Positions 36,296 through 48,600 of a stretch of 57,773 bases of DNA are shown piece by piece. The translations under genes and the position numbers were made by a program. Source of the stretch: Syncephalis plumigaleata (Eukaryota > Zoopagomycota > Zoopagomycetes > Zoopagales > Piptocephalidaceae); NCBI GenBank assembly GCA_025201365.1, contig JAIXMF010000044.1, positions 1 to 57,773 on the forward strand, read 5' to 3'. The notes beneath the pieces are model-generated. The model ran no database searches and had not been told where the DNA came from. It worked only from the letters and a program-made list of their open reading frames with translations. The stretch's first letter is position 1; each line of letters starts with the position of its first letter.

Positions 36296-36663
36296 GAACA
36301 ACAACCACAGCGGTAGATCATAATACAAGTCATCAACCTACTATTCAAATAAGTGGATATGATACTGATGAGCAACAACCACAAGTACAGCAGCCACAAC
36401 AATCCCATCATCCATTACAACCGCCATATTCTCCATTTGAACAATCAATGGCACCATCAGCACAAGAAGAGTTTTCATCATCTAATACAGCAGTAGCATC
36501 AACAGCTGCACCCTTATCACACTCACATTCTACGATGAATACAACTACACCACTTACTGCTACATCACGATTCCTACGTTTCCAATCGGATAGACCAGAA
36601 AGTCAGTTTACCGACTATACTGACTATACACAAGATAATGAGATAATCTCATCATCACCATAA
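30645..36663 (+). CDS. BEM3: Bem3-like Rho GTPase-activating protein (PX-PH-RhoGAP), 1,799 aa
   Basis: It should switch off Cdc42/Rho at sites of polarised growth. Nine exons (30645-33197, 33272-33373, 33452-33562, 33620-33727, 33819-34836, 34894-35031, 35116-35331, 35420-36067, 36158-36663) join in frame. Residues ~40-95 are a coiled coil (ERDALREQNDQLWKII). A ~700-residue Ser/Pro-rich region follows, with SP motifs typical of kinase sites. A PX domain (~795-920) and a PH domain (~923-1020; EGYLTKRGKNFGGWKKRYF) come next, then a disordered His/Gln-rich linker, then RhoGAP (~1298-1480) with arginine finger Arg1352 in EGIYRLSGS and the helical KMYLRELP and NVGIVFSPTL motifs. The C-terminal tail has a polyHis run. 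The PX-PH-RhoGAP order is the fungal Bem3 arrangement. The protein is longer than budding-yeast Bem3 (about 1,130) because of the linkers. Confidence 0.93.
33736..33773. repeat. (ACT)n trinucleotide repeat in an intron of the Bem3-like gene
   Basis: About 12 uninterrupted ACT units within the intron 33728-33818. Another intron of this gene (35032-35115) carries (TATC)n at about 35041-35067. Both are likely to vary in length between strains. Confidence 0.8.
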
Positions 36664-36921
36664 TTATTATTACTATTAGCATATTTAATTACATGTTAAT
36701 TGAAAAACAAGACGTGTTTATTATATACATCTTGTGACCTACTAGTATTCGTACTTTTACCACTTTATTTTTATTAATTAAAAGCATATATATATATATA
36801 ATATCTATGTACAAATAGTAATAGTAATATAGAATAATTATGAATGTCATCCTTATTTAGAATGTATCAAGTATTCTTCATTTATGATATTTTCCTTACT
36901 TTCCTTCTTTCTCCTTTCAAA

Positions 36922-38905
36922 ATGAGTGAACAATCAGAGCAGACCACGAATGAAGTCGCATTACTATTTCCAAAGTCAGCTATACCTCAGCTGCCCGACA
37001 CTAAACGAATGCTACTGGCTCGTTTGTGTTTATTCGTAACAGAAACTAAAATGTTATGCGATACAAGTAATTGGAATAAACAATTCATGGAAACATTACT
37101 ACAGCATTTGCAGCTTGACGACCCACCAGGTAACTATTTGATAATGTGATAAGGAAAAGAAAATGGTAATAAAATAATCATGTTTGAACATGTGCAGTAA
37201 GAGAAGCTATCGCGGCTATGGCACATGACGACTTGAACAGTGAAGATATCGGCGAAATGGTTCAACGTATATTCGATGCAGTGCCAACATTAGAGAATAC
37301 GATCACGAATATGACGGTGAAGGAGGCACCAGCTGTGGTAGAGGAACCATCAGTCGTGGTAGAAGAGATTAACGATGATTTCATGAGTCATCGCGAGAAA
37401 GTAATGCTAGAGTTGATACTGCTCTATATTGGCATGTTATCCGAGGAGACGGAGGGTGTAGGAAAACCGGATCAAAAGCCTATAGCTCATACATCTTCTA
37501 CATCTACATCTACTAAAGCAAGTAAAGGTAAACTGGAACCGGGTGAGTATGATGCACGTTCACGCGCTGTTCTTTACTATCTAGCGGAACAATTACAACT
37601 ACCCCATGAGCGTATGAGTCATTTGGAGCGTTGGATCGCGCAACAATTGTACTTTGCTCGTGAAAATGCTGAAGCAAAAGCGAATACTTTACAGGATGAG
37701 GATGCAACGGAGGATGATGAAGCATCAACGTCGAAACTATCCAGTATGGCGCAAACCCTAAAGAAAGCCGTAAAGAATCGTAATAAACAAAGTAGAATAC
37801 TACGATGGACAGTGACTGGCACGTCGGTGATTATTGGTGCGGCAGCCCTTGGTTTAACGGGTGGATTGGCCGCACCGATGCTTGCCGTTGGTATGGGCGC
37901 ACTTGGTATTGCGGGTGCTCACGTCATCGCTACCGCGGGTGGGATCATGCTGGTGACCTCGCTATTCGGCGTGGCAGGTGGAGGATTGGCCGGCTATAAA
38001 ACGGCTAGACGTACGGGTGGACTAAAGGAGTTCACATTCATACCATTACTACCGGATGCGCATCTACCGCTTATTCCCTCGTTGCACGCGACCATTGTAG
38101 TGCCCGGTTATTTGAAGCCAGAGACCGATGCCGCTACGCCGTGGCGTGATCCCTGCGCCACACATATGGCCGATCGTGATGTTTACGCGTTGGCCTACGA
38201 CACGGAAGTACTACAGGAATTGGGCAAGGCATTCCGTGAATTTCTCGCGACTGAAGCGGCCGGTTTTGCCGCAGGACAAGTGCTCAAGCACACGGTACTT
38301 GCCGCGCTCATGACACCGCTCGCATGGCCTATGGCACTTGTTAAAGCGGGTAAACTCATCGATAATCCATGGGGTATGGCTATCGATAGAGCGCGTAAAG
38401 CGGGTCACGTACTAGCCGATGTGCTGCAGGAGCACGTACAAGGTCATCGTCCGATTAGTCTGGTCGGCTATTCCGTGGGAGCATTGGCGATTTTCGAGTG
38501 TCTTCAAGTATTGGCGGATCGTCATTGTTACGGGATCATTGATTCGGGTAAGCTTATTATTATTATTATTATTATTAGCTTGTTGGTATGTCTCCATCCT
38601 ATAAATGTATACCTAATCGCTGGCGAATGATAGTGGTTCTACTGGGAGCACCCATTGAAGATGAACCGGAACCGTGGAATAAAGCGAGATCTGTCGTTGC
38701 TAGACGATTCATCAATGGATACGCCGGCAATGACTGGATATTGGCGTTTCTGTGTCGAGTGCACGATGCGCAATTTAAAGTAGCAGGTCTACGCCCGATC
38801 AAGGTGGCTGGTGTGGAATCTGTCAATTTGGAACATTTGATTCCTGGACATTTAGGTTATCGCAAGCAATTAGATGCGATTATGACGCATATCGGTATGA
38901 TTTAA
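36922..38905 (+). CDS. TMCO4/DUF726 family membrane-associated alpha/beta hydrolase, 609 aa
   Basis: This family (human TMCO4, yeast Mil1) is a membrane protein with a lipase-like fold; the substrate is not firmly known. Exons 36922-37129, 37198-38547 and 38634-38905 join to 1,830 nt. A helical N-terminal half is followed by a hydrophobic Gly/Ala-rich membrane hairpin (VIIGAAALGLTGGLAAPMLA, then ALGIAGAHVIATAGGIMLVT). The nucleophile motif GYSVGA has Ser495, after which DEPEPWNKARSVVARRFING and the C-terminal HLGYRKQLDAIM are typical of the family. I chose the ATG at 36922 (MSEQSEQTT); an in-frame ATG at 36844 would add a hydrophobic Phe/Leu stretch that looks like translated 5' UTR. Its stop is convergent with micro-exon gene B, about 270 nt away. 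Confidence 0.9.
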
Positions 38906-39175
38906 TGCGTGTACGATGATCATTTAACAAGTATCAATTAGTATTAGATTGGAATAAAATATTATTGTAATAGGATCTGTATATGTGATATTTATTCGTT
39001 CAAGAATAACGGATAAATGACCTAAATTCCTATTTAGCTAAGGCTAGCAGGGAGGAATGATGGCTGAATAAGCTAGGTACGCGCTCTTCTTGTGTGTCCT
39101 ACGGTTGCTTGACTGTTCCAGTTGGCGTGACAGACGAATTAGCCGGGGCAGCACCTGTGGTCTTCCTCGGTATGT

Positions 39176-42100
39176 TCAAGGTAACGGTTTTAGTGGCCAA
39201 TGCTATAGCAACCGTTAATGCAACGTATACAGTCGAATGACTCGTTTAATCATTACCCTCTAATAGGGTCCAGTGTTGATTTCATGTTATAATAGCGACA
39301 TAGTTAGCTGTTGTTACCACTATCGGATTGAGCTCATTGCTAGCGTATGGCTTACTCGCTATTCGATGGAATTATAAGGTAGCATAGTGTCAATGTATTT
39401 GTATGCTAGTGAAATGCTTAATTACTTACAACCTAATAGATATCGTAATGTAAATAGAAATATACCAGTTCATTTATCTGTTCTTGTATCATGCAGCAAC
39501 AATAATAGTGACTTACAATCTATTGGTAATTAGGCATACTAATCGATACGATTACTATAGGTGACTTACATTCTATGATTATAATATACGTGATTATTGC
39601 ACATTCAACGGTTAGTGGAATAATGATAATAGTGCATGCTCATTGATTACCATCTATTATCGGTTAGATTGTTTGTTGATTCACAGGTTGTAATGCCATA
39701 TATTTGCGTCATTAGCTATATGCAATGATTGACTGACTTGATAGCTTACAGGCTACATTAGAAATAGATGAAAATAAGATACGTGTGATGTCATCAGTGA
39801 TATTTCCCTACTATGTGTTCATTTATCCGCTTACTATCTAGATACACGGATGTATCGATTGTGTATTCCTATTAGTTGACTCGTGAATCCAATGGAGATA
39901 ATGACTTACAGGCTATCAAGTAACGATTAGTAATACGTAGAATGCATCAAAGTAAACTTACGATCTTTGAGAAGTCAAGGAATAAAGCGACACATGTATG
40001 CATAGCAATTAGTACCACTCGTAAGGATAGTCAAATCTATCGCATCATTTCTCTTACGTTCTGAGTATTCGTATAAACCGAATTAGCATTGATGTGTCGT
40101 TTGTCTAAAAAGTAGTATTACGCTTACCAGCTACAGTTATATCATAGTAATTGTTTGATATTGCATAGATAGATACGTATGTCGTTTAATACGTGAGTAG
40201 CCAATAGCATAATTGATGAACGTACCCGCTATTGAAGTGTGAAGTGCGTTGCATTGTTGAAAGTATTGCAAGCTATTAACGGATGAAGCATAGTCGGGAA
40301 ATAATGCTTACCGGCTATTCACATTCAAAATAATAACGTCAATACTTGGTGATAATCGTTATCATAGCTATAGGTGACTTACAGTCTATAACAATGATGA
40401 CGGTCAATGCATTACAAATAGGTACATTAGTCTACATCACTAGGTTATCGTAGTGTACTAACATTCTAGTAGTAATAGGAGTAGTAGCAATATTGATTAG
40501 TTTTCCGGTATTTTTCCTGTTGATTCAATGCTATAGCCTCTTACTTTCTTTAAACATATATGTATGGATATGGATACCGTGTTAGTAATAGACTTCATAT
40601 TAGCGATCAGTTAAGCCAGTTTGACTAGTATAAATTACCATCTATAAGACAATTAGTGATGCTATGCATGAAATACAAATGAAAGAGAACTTACTGGCTA
40701 TCGACAAGCGTAGGGTGATTCAATGTTAAACACCGTTAGTGTGGTGGATATCTCGGAATGATCATGAATGAAGAACTTGCCTGGTCCCTCTGTGTAATGT
40801 AAAGTGAAGTGTTATTAGCGCGTGTCACCTTAATGACTAAATTGGTCACGTACTCTCTAATTGTGTCGATTTACGGCAATCAAATCACGTTACGAATTAG
40901 CGAATGGTATACGCGGCAGTGTGCACGTATAACTTACTCCCTGTTAGTTAATGTGTTAGTATGGCAATCACTCAGATGGCAATATCACTTACATCCTAGT
41001 CATGCAATAGTGACCGTTGCAATAAAAGCAATTATTAGTCATTGTAAATGATATCAACGCGTAGTATCCCACCGGCTATTCGTCCATCATGTTTACTCAT
41101 TAGTATCGTGCAATTCTATCATAGAAGAGGTTGTAGCTTACTTGCTAATTATTAATAAGATACACGACGTAATATCAGCGCACGATCGATACTAGCCGCC
41201 TTTAATTCAATGACACTCACGACCTATTAAGAAGCATTCATGTTAATCACGTGTATGCATATGTATGGAAGCCAAATTGTATCTTACAATCTATAGGCAT
41301 TGTTGATACCATACAATTGGTAAACAAACACAATGATTAACATTATCACGCTAGTTGTATGACTGGACATACCGGCTATGAAATAAGGCAGTCACAAATA
41401 CATATCCATTGTTACTACGCATCCGTATAATGGTAAATAACTTACGACCTAGCATAGCGTTAGCATCATGCAATTGTCTAATTAATGTATGTGTTTATAA
41501 CAACTACGCATCACTTACATAATTCTCTGTCTAAATGATTAAATAAAGAAACGAATAAGCAACGGGAAGATACGACCGAGTAAAATGTGATATAATTTCA
41601 GCTTACCACCTATTATAAGCAAGCAAAATTAGCTATAAAAAAGGAAACTACAACGCTACTGATACTTGCATTCTTTCATAGTCATTTCGCATGGATCATA
41701 TTGCGTAGTGTGATGCGGTTATTGCATGTGTGTCGAATTAGTATAGATGGAAACTTACGGACAAGCTGTGCTAAATGAGCGTGTTCGCGTGTAACGAATT
41801 CAGCGAGTAATAAATGTATACATGCGGCCATACAACTTACGATCTAGTATAGCCGCACGATGCAGATAAGGTTCATGTCATGGAAATACTTGTCATTATA
41901 CTATGCCATTATATTGAGCTTTAACTTACAATTTTCTAATTTCCATCGTTAGTATACATCAACAAATAGGTAGGATTATCAAAGCACTTACCGTCTATTT
42001 ATAGCAATATTTAGGGAGTGGCAATGATTAGACGATCATACCAACTGGAATTCGTATGGCTTACATGCTAAATATCAAATGAAATAAGAAAAGTGTTGGT

Positions 42101-44236
42101 ATCGCATGTGGAAAATAAAGGCAGGCTAACACTTACATGCTATTTATAGCAATAATTAGACGATCATATCTCAGCTAATACTCGTATGGCTTACATACTG
42201 ATTGCCGAAAGTAATAAAAAGCGAGCATTAGTGTTGCGAAAAGATATTAGTACAGAGTTAACCTACAGTATTTGCTTGGATATGCTTTATAGGAAGATAA
42301 AATGTTAGCGTAACATATACAAATCTTCGCTAAGCATTGGTTATCAGGCACTTACCCACTATTATTAGGAAAGCAGTTAGCTATCATTGTTAAGTAGAAT
42401 ACCACCATGTCTACTCACAGCCTAATACGATGCGTATTTTAGCCGGAAACATCGTTGTGTTGATGTAAATTAGTCATGACGCTTCTAGCTAGTAATTCCT
42501 TCGGTCTCTCTTACATTCTTTCAATGAAACGTTAGTATTCTATCAGTTTTGATCGTAGGGGCAACTTACCCCCTACAACGATTCAGTTCATATACGTGCA
42601 AAGTATTGCGACATGATTAATGCAATGCGATAGTTCTTGCTTCACTGGCTTACTGGCTATGATTGCAGTACATGTTAGCACCCGTTATTCATCATGAATC
42701 AAGAGATTCACTTACTATCTCCTTGTTTCTGGTCTTGAAAAGGCAAACATTTCATGAATAATCATCAGTATTTCGAGTGCGGCACAACTATTAAATAGAC
42801 GCTACTGTTACTTACTTCCTCCCACTAGAAAATAAAAGGTTTCTTAGTGATATTCATTGCTGATATTAAACGATATACACACCTTTAATGATTTTAGAAT
42901 AGACACACATACATACGCACACAAAATAATACAGTTGAGCTATTAGTCTATGATAATTGATCAATGCTGCTTACGAACTATAGGGAAAAAAGCAATTAAT
43001 AATCATTCGTTACGATGTTAGATCAATTGTAGTAGGTGTTTATGCAATAGTAGCTTACATCCTATTTGCAATAATCGATGGTCAAGGGTTCAATGAATTC
43101 GATTGGTACGGCGTTCTTATTCCAAGTTTGTTATCCTCGAGTACTACACACCTTCTATTAATTATCGATAATGCCAATGGAAAAGTAAATGTTAGTATTC
43201 CATTTATATTTTAGCCTGCTTTCTCGCGTGACATTTCTCGACTTACTGGCTGTCAAGTGGTCATTGTCATAATAAATGTAATTAGTTACACGAGAGGAAT
43301 GTTCGATACAATTCACTTACGGCCTACATCCACAATAGATCGATGTATTTATACGAGCACAATCGGATTAGTCATCCATCGGCAAGGGTAGAAATCAAAC
43401 TTACAAGCTGTATTATCCAGTCAATAACTAGGCGATAAGCAATAGTGTAATCACTCACCGGCTATTACCATCAATCGACGTAGATATGAATATGTCTCGA
43501 TGTTAGCGCCATTCATCATTTCTGATGAGGTATGACTTACGACCTATTAGCATTAAGTGTCAGTATAATACCAGTTGTCATTGCAGCAATAGATAGTAAG
43601 TATCGTGATATATAACTTACACGCTATTTATATTGATTGATTGATTGATTAGGTTAAACAGGCAATGCGATCAGAAATGGACCAGCAACATTGACAGACA
43701 CTTACAGACTAATGTCAAAGCGTGTATAATTAGTCGATTGGCATTCTAGTCTATAAATAAACTACTTACAAACCGCTACAATCAATGGAATGATAGCACA
43801 GGTCATTAGCAATGATCATCGCGACAATTGATTGTGTGATGACTCACAACCTAAACAGATTGATGAAATGGGTATCGCAACAATCAATTGTAAGTTTAGC
43901 ACATTTGACTTGCTATCAATACGTATTGCGTACACTCTAATTGCACCATTTATGGTTAAGTAAGGCAATTATTACTGACGATGTATAGGAATGGAAATCA
44001 AATCAAGCTTACTAAGCGTTAATCCTAATGCAATGCATGTATCGCACGTTAAGATCACTGTTTATACTTTGTAGAATACACGCTTACGGGATATCAAATG
44101 ATCTAGTAAACATTATCGTTATCATAATTGGTATTGCAAGCTAGACATGTTCAATTAGCCACTTACAATCAGATATGGCATTAATGCCCATAATATTTAC
44201 GGAAAGAGCGAGGCATAATGCTACAATAGACTTCAT
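39176..44236 (-). CDS. Micro-exon gene B: secreted 123-aa protein from 63 exons, 51 of them one codon long
   Basis: Unknown family. Exon 1 (44167-44236) encodes a signal peptide (MKSIVALCLALSVNIMGINA). Exons 2-4 (44088-44102, 44013-44024, 43914-43936) restore phase zero; after that every exon is a multiple of three: 51 of one codon, plus 43770-43775, 42816-42824, 42267-42284, 41930-41935, 41759-41770, 41519-41530 and 40781-40789. The last exon (39176-39202) ends HWPLKPLP and TGA. Only 372 coding bases lie in 5,061 bp. The mature chain is about 100 residues, basic, with many Pro, Ile and Arg and a single Cys. Donors are more relaxed than in gene A: GTGAGT, GTATGT, GTACGT, GTTAGT, GTGTGT, GTAATN and two GCAAGT. 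Four of the longer exons have alternative AG acceptors; the in-frame one was taken. It has the same design as gene A but no visible protein similarity. Expression is not proven. Confidence 0.8.
39257..43850 (-). other. Coordinates of the 51 single-codon exons of gene B
   Basis: The lowest coordinate of each 3-nt exon, in transcript order, is: 43848, 43706, 43621, 43541, 43459, 43405, 43321, 43247, 43152, 43059, 42975, 42716, 42654, 42570, 42515, 42419, 42356, 42195, 42137, 42065, 41992, 41841, 41607, 41446, 41373, 41288, 41221, 41142, 41073, 40993, 40938, 40854, 40695, 40639, 40545, 40463, 40383, 40312, 40226, 40128, 40058, 39962, 39910, 39835, 39750, 39651, 39570, 39517, 39430, 39356, 39257. 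No codon is a stop. The introns are 49 to about 99 nt except one of 150 nt (42825-42974). Confidence 0.78.
42882..42883 (-). other. Candidate recursive splice site (zero-length exon) in gene B
   Basis: On the minus strand the acceptor ATTAAAG is followed directly by the donor-like GTGTGT, in the middle of the only double-length intron of the gene. Using it would split 150 nt into pieces of 92 and 58 nt, each of ordinary size here, without adding any codon. GTGTGT also serves as donor for the exon at 43152. Confidence 0.45.
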
Positions 44237-45623
44237 ATTGACGGTTAGCTAGCTGGTTAGTGGAAGAACGACGATTTAAAACACGATATGACCAAATGAT
44301 CACAAGCGATAATGAACAATAGGACAATGGTGGATGGAGTATACTCAAATCAATACAATGTAGCAAGTTGACGTGTACGCGTACATGCCACGATGATGCT
44401 TTATTTAAATGAAATGTACACTATAGAATGCAAACAAAGAAAGTAGACCAAGGCCTATTTACACAGTAGTTGCCATTGTATTGTACCACCAAGTCAATGG
44501 TAACTTGCATCGTTTATCATCAATGAATGGTGAACGACAGTAGAAGGTATGAAAATAATGTGCATTGCAAAGGTTTTCACCTCATAATATTCCTCCTGCT
44601 GGATTGATATAGACAATGAAGGTAGAGACAAATAGATCCTAGGATATGTCATGATGCATGCTCAACAGTTGTGCAACCATCAGAATACTTGAATAACTAT
44701 AGAGAATGCATAATTACCGTACAAGTAGGTCATATAATACGTATACAATAGTATGGCCATTAGATTAACTAGAATCAATGCGATTACTATTCCATTGCTC
44801 ATCTCCAGTTTTATTTATTTATATTTGCCTTGTCTCCATGCAAACTATCGCATTCCATCAAAATCCACCGTACATAATATACTTTACTCATCGATTATCA
44901 TGTTATTCAGTCATTAATATCGCTATATAATAAAGCCATACATACACGCATGTATATATATATATATATATATATCTATCGAATACAAATATCTGTATTC
45001 AATAGCGGCTATAGTATCAATGAACAATGAGTGAATATTAGCATTATCACGTGATGTAATCTTTTTATCATGTCAACAATTGAGATGTTCTCGTTTTTCA
45101 CGTTCACTCATCTGTCAATTTGACTAAACACCATCTACTTATTTGAGAACGACATTCCAGTAGCTTAGTATCTTTTCTTGCGGTTAATAACAAACTTGAA
45201 TCCACGCGCCTATATTGGTAGGAGAAAACCACTACCGCTGCTTGTTTATTTCTAGTTTATTTCTCTTGTATTGTTCGTTCGTACGTTTGTGTGCTTCTAT
45301 TCATCTATTTGTGCGTCTGTACGTGTATGGCCTATTAGCCTCAGCTGTGTCTCGCTGCACTTACCATTGACGTTGTTGTTATTGTTGTTTCTGTTTTGTT
45401 GCAACTATTCTATTGCATAGAAACTGAGGGCCAGCCTAATTCCTATTGTGATTGACGTGTGGTATAGGACAACTTGTTAATACACACATAAAGAGAAGCG
45501 AAAAAAGCGAGAGAGAGAAAGTAAGTGCAGTTTATTGATTTACTAGAACGATATTGACTAACCAATAATAATAATGATTATTACTAGTAGCGGCTTCATT
45601 ATCTCTTGCGGTAGAGGCAGTGT
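44237..45623. other. Divergent spacer between micro-exon gene B and VPS8
   Basis: About 1.4 kb with no supported gene. It holds a (TA)n tract at about 44951-44976 and a purine-rich stretch near 45490-45520 just before the VPS8 start. A 61-codon minus frame at 44181-44366 overlaps exon 1 of gene B in another frame and is not a gene. Confidence 0.5.
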
Positions 45624-48600
45624 ATGCCTATACGTTGGCTTTACGACCAAGCACACGGACAGAACAACGACGATTTATTACATCAACCATTAATACAAAG
45701 CCATTCGCTATACAGTATGGAGACGGAGAAACAACTGGATCCGGCCAACGAATATTACAGCCCTGAACCAAGTGACGATGAGGTGGAGCACGACAAAAAG
45801 AAGAGTTCTCAAAAGGAGTTAGTCGACAGAGAGGTGAAGGACGTATTTGAAGACGACGACGACGACGACGAAGAACAACAGGAAGAAGAAGAAGAGGATG
45901 ATGACGACGGAGATAGGAGCGAAGACAACAAGAATCGACAAGAAGATCACTATTTACTTGACGAGGAAATGAACGACAATGAGGATAGTTATAGTGAAGA
46001 GGAGCCCGTATTAACAGTTACACTGGAAGAGTTATCATCGCCATCTATCGCTATTGCCGATTCAGATATGGGAACACCACCAGCATCGACATCGACCACA
46101 TCAACGACCACGACCACGACAACAGTTGTAGAACGGGATGGCAATGTAGAGACTCATGTTACCACTATAATAGAAGAAGAGGTGGATACGTCTCATACTA
46201 TTATTAATGAGAACAGTAGTGGTAATCATGATACAGATGAAGACAAGACATCATCAGTTGTATCTATTTCAATGGCAGACATGCAAGTGACATCCATTGA
46301 CGGGGATAGTCATCATAATGGATCGACATTCAATTCATCAGATTCCTCATCAGAAATGGTTAATGTAGTGAATGAACATGATCATGAACATAAGGAGGAG
46401 GAGTCATTTACATCAGTGGTACAAGAGACAGAGGAGACAGAGGAGACAGGAGAGACAGGAGAGACAGCAGAGATCACTACAACAACTGATACGATAACGC
46501 AATTAGAAGAAGAGTCACCAGTTACAACTACATTAGTCACTACTGAATCATTTGTGGTAGATGAGTCTACAGTTAATACAACAGTACGATCAGGAAGGAA
46601 ACCACTTACCATCACCACAACAACATCTTCATTAGTAGTAGATGAGTCTATTACAAATGATACAGAAGATAATGACAATAGTAGTAGTAGTGCGACTTTA
46701 CCTGCTATGCCACGATCACCACGTATTCATCCGAGATCACTTGCCAGTGTTATGCCACCACTACCACCATCATCATTGTCAGGAGAGGATTCATTTGATC
46801 TGAATGATACATCAGCATTATCATCATCGTCACCACCACCACCACCACCTATTGTTGTAGATTCAGCAGATCAACAAATAGCAATCAGTATGTCATTACC
46901 GAAATCACCCCATATTCAACCTCATGTATTATCTACTGAGAATTGGTCTGATTCAGAGATTGTAGAGGAAGAGGAAGAGATAAAGGAACAAACGATGGTA
47001 GTGGTAGAGGAACATGAACAAGAGCCATCAGTAATTCATGAGGAACACTATATGAGTACATCATCACCACCTAATGTATCTAGCACTACTCAAGAGCATC
47101 TTTTACCACGATCACCACGTATTCGTCCAATTACTGCTCATACTAGTACATTGGGTGACACTAAAGATGAATCCTATCATGAAGATGTAGATGATGATGA
47201 ATTGTCACTGGATGGTAATTCGATGATGTTACCGCCTTCACCATTAATGGAGCCATCTATGTTTCAATATCCAGTGGATACAACACTTGTATCTGCACCT
47301 TATGCAATGACTACTGCTACTACGACTACTACTACGACTACGTCTAATATGTTGATTACTGAGCAACCCGGTACTGTTTCAATGTCTATTCAAAGTAATC
47401 ATGTATCGAGTAATGAACATCATTTATCGGATGCTCCATCTTCACCATTACCATCGATAGTTACAAGGTCACCGGCATTAGCACCAATGGATCAATCATC
47501 TTATATATCATCGGTAAGTAGTAATAGTAGTATATATTATAACGTATTTCATTTAACTGATGAATCTATTAATAGACATCAATCTATGATGCATCAACAC
47601 ATTCAACTAGTGCTATGCAAGAGGAAGTGAATGCTACCGCTGCAGCTGCAGCAGAGATAGTTTCATGGTCTACTGAAGCTACTTCACCTTATAATATGGT
47701 TACCATGTCACTTCCCTCCTATAATACACCTAATGAACAAGATACTATGGTAGTGACACATGAAGAATCATCCACTCATTTGGATAATGCGGTACATCAT
47801 CATCAAGAGACATCATTTTCTGAATCTACTACAATGACCAACACACTTGATAGTTATTCCATCTATAATCCATGGGAGAATGCCATTAGTCCTGTAACAC
47901 GTCCTGTACTCACTATATCCACCACTGATGATGATGGTAATAATCATGATATGGTGCTGAATGATGAGGCTACATCTCCCTTACTACTACCACAATCTAC
48001 AGTGGATATAGATGCCGGTGTATCTACTACTACTACTAATAATAATAATCCAAATGCCATCAATATACCTATCATTATTGATGAAGCATCGATTATAGAA
48101 GATGATATCGAATCTGACACGGATACTAAAGAAGATCATCATCATGATGATGATATACCTGTATTAGAAACGGAGATCACTTCACCTGTCACTGCTAATG
48201 CGCAATGGCAGACATCCGTATCTATCGCTACATTCGAGGAGAATCTCGCTCATATCAAACAGTCAGCTGATGAAGCAGATGAAAATGAACCCTTACAAGA
48301 TGCAGCATCATTTATCTCGGGAGATGCTTCCTCTATGGCATCATTCCATGCAAGTGATCATTATGATGAAGATCATTATGATGATGATGATGATGATGAT
48401 GAGGAAGTAGTGATTACCACAGATATATTAGAGCGTGAAACGGCCAAAGCATTAGAAGAGCAAGAGATTACGGTAATGATTAATAGAAGATTGATTATCT
48501 AATATATACATATACTAATATAATGATGTTGAATAATAGAATATGGATACAGCACAATCATCCGAGCTACCCAATGGATCTACATCATTTGAACACTCGA

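Noticed and set aside
42882-42883. A 2-nt or 4-nt micro-exon at this position in gene B
   Set aside because: Either would shift the frame of all later exons; only zero added bases, or ignoring the site, keeps the frame to the stop.
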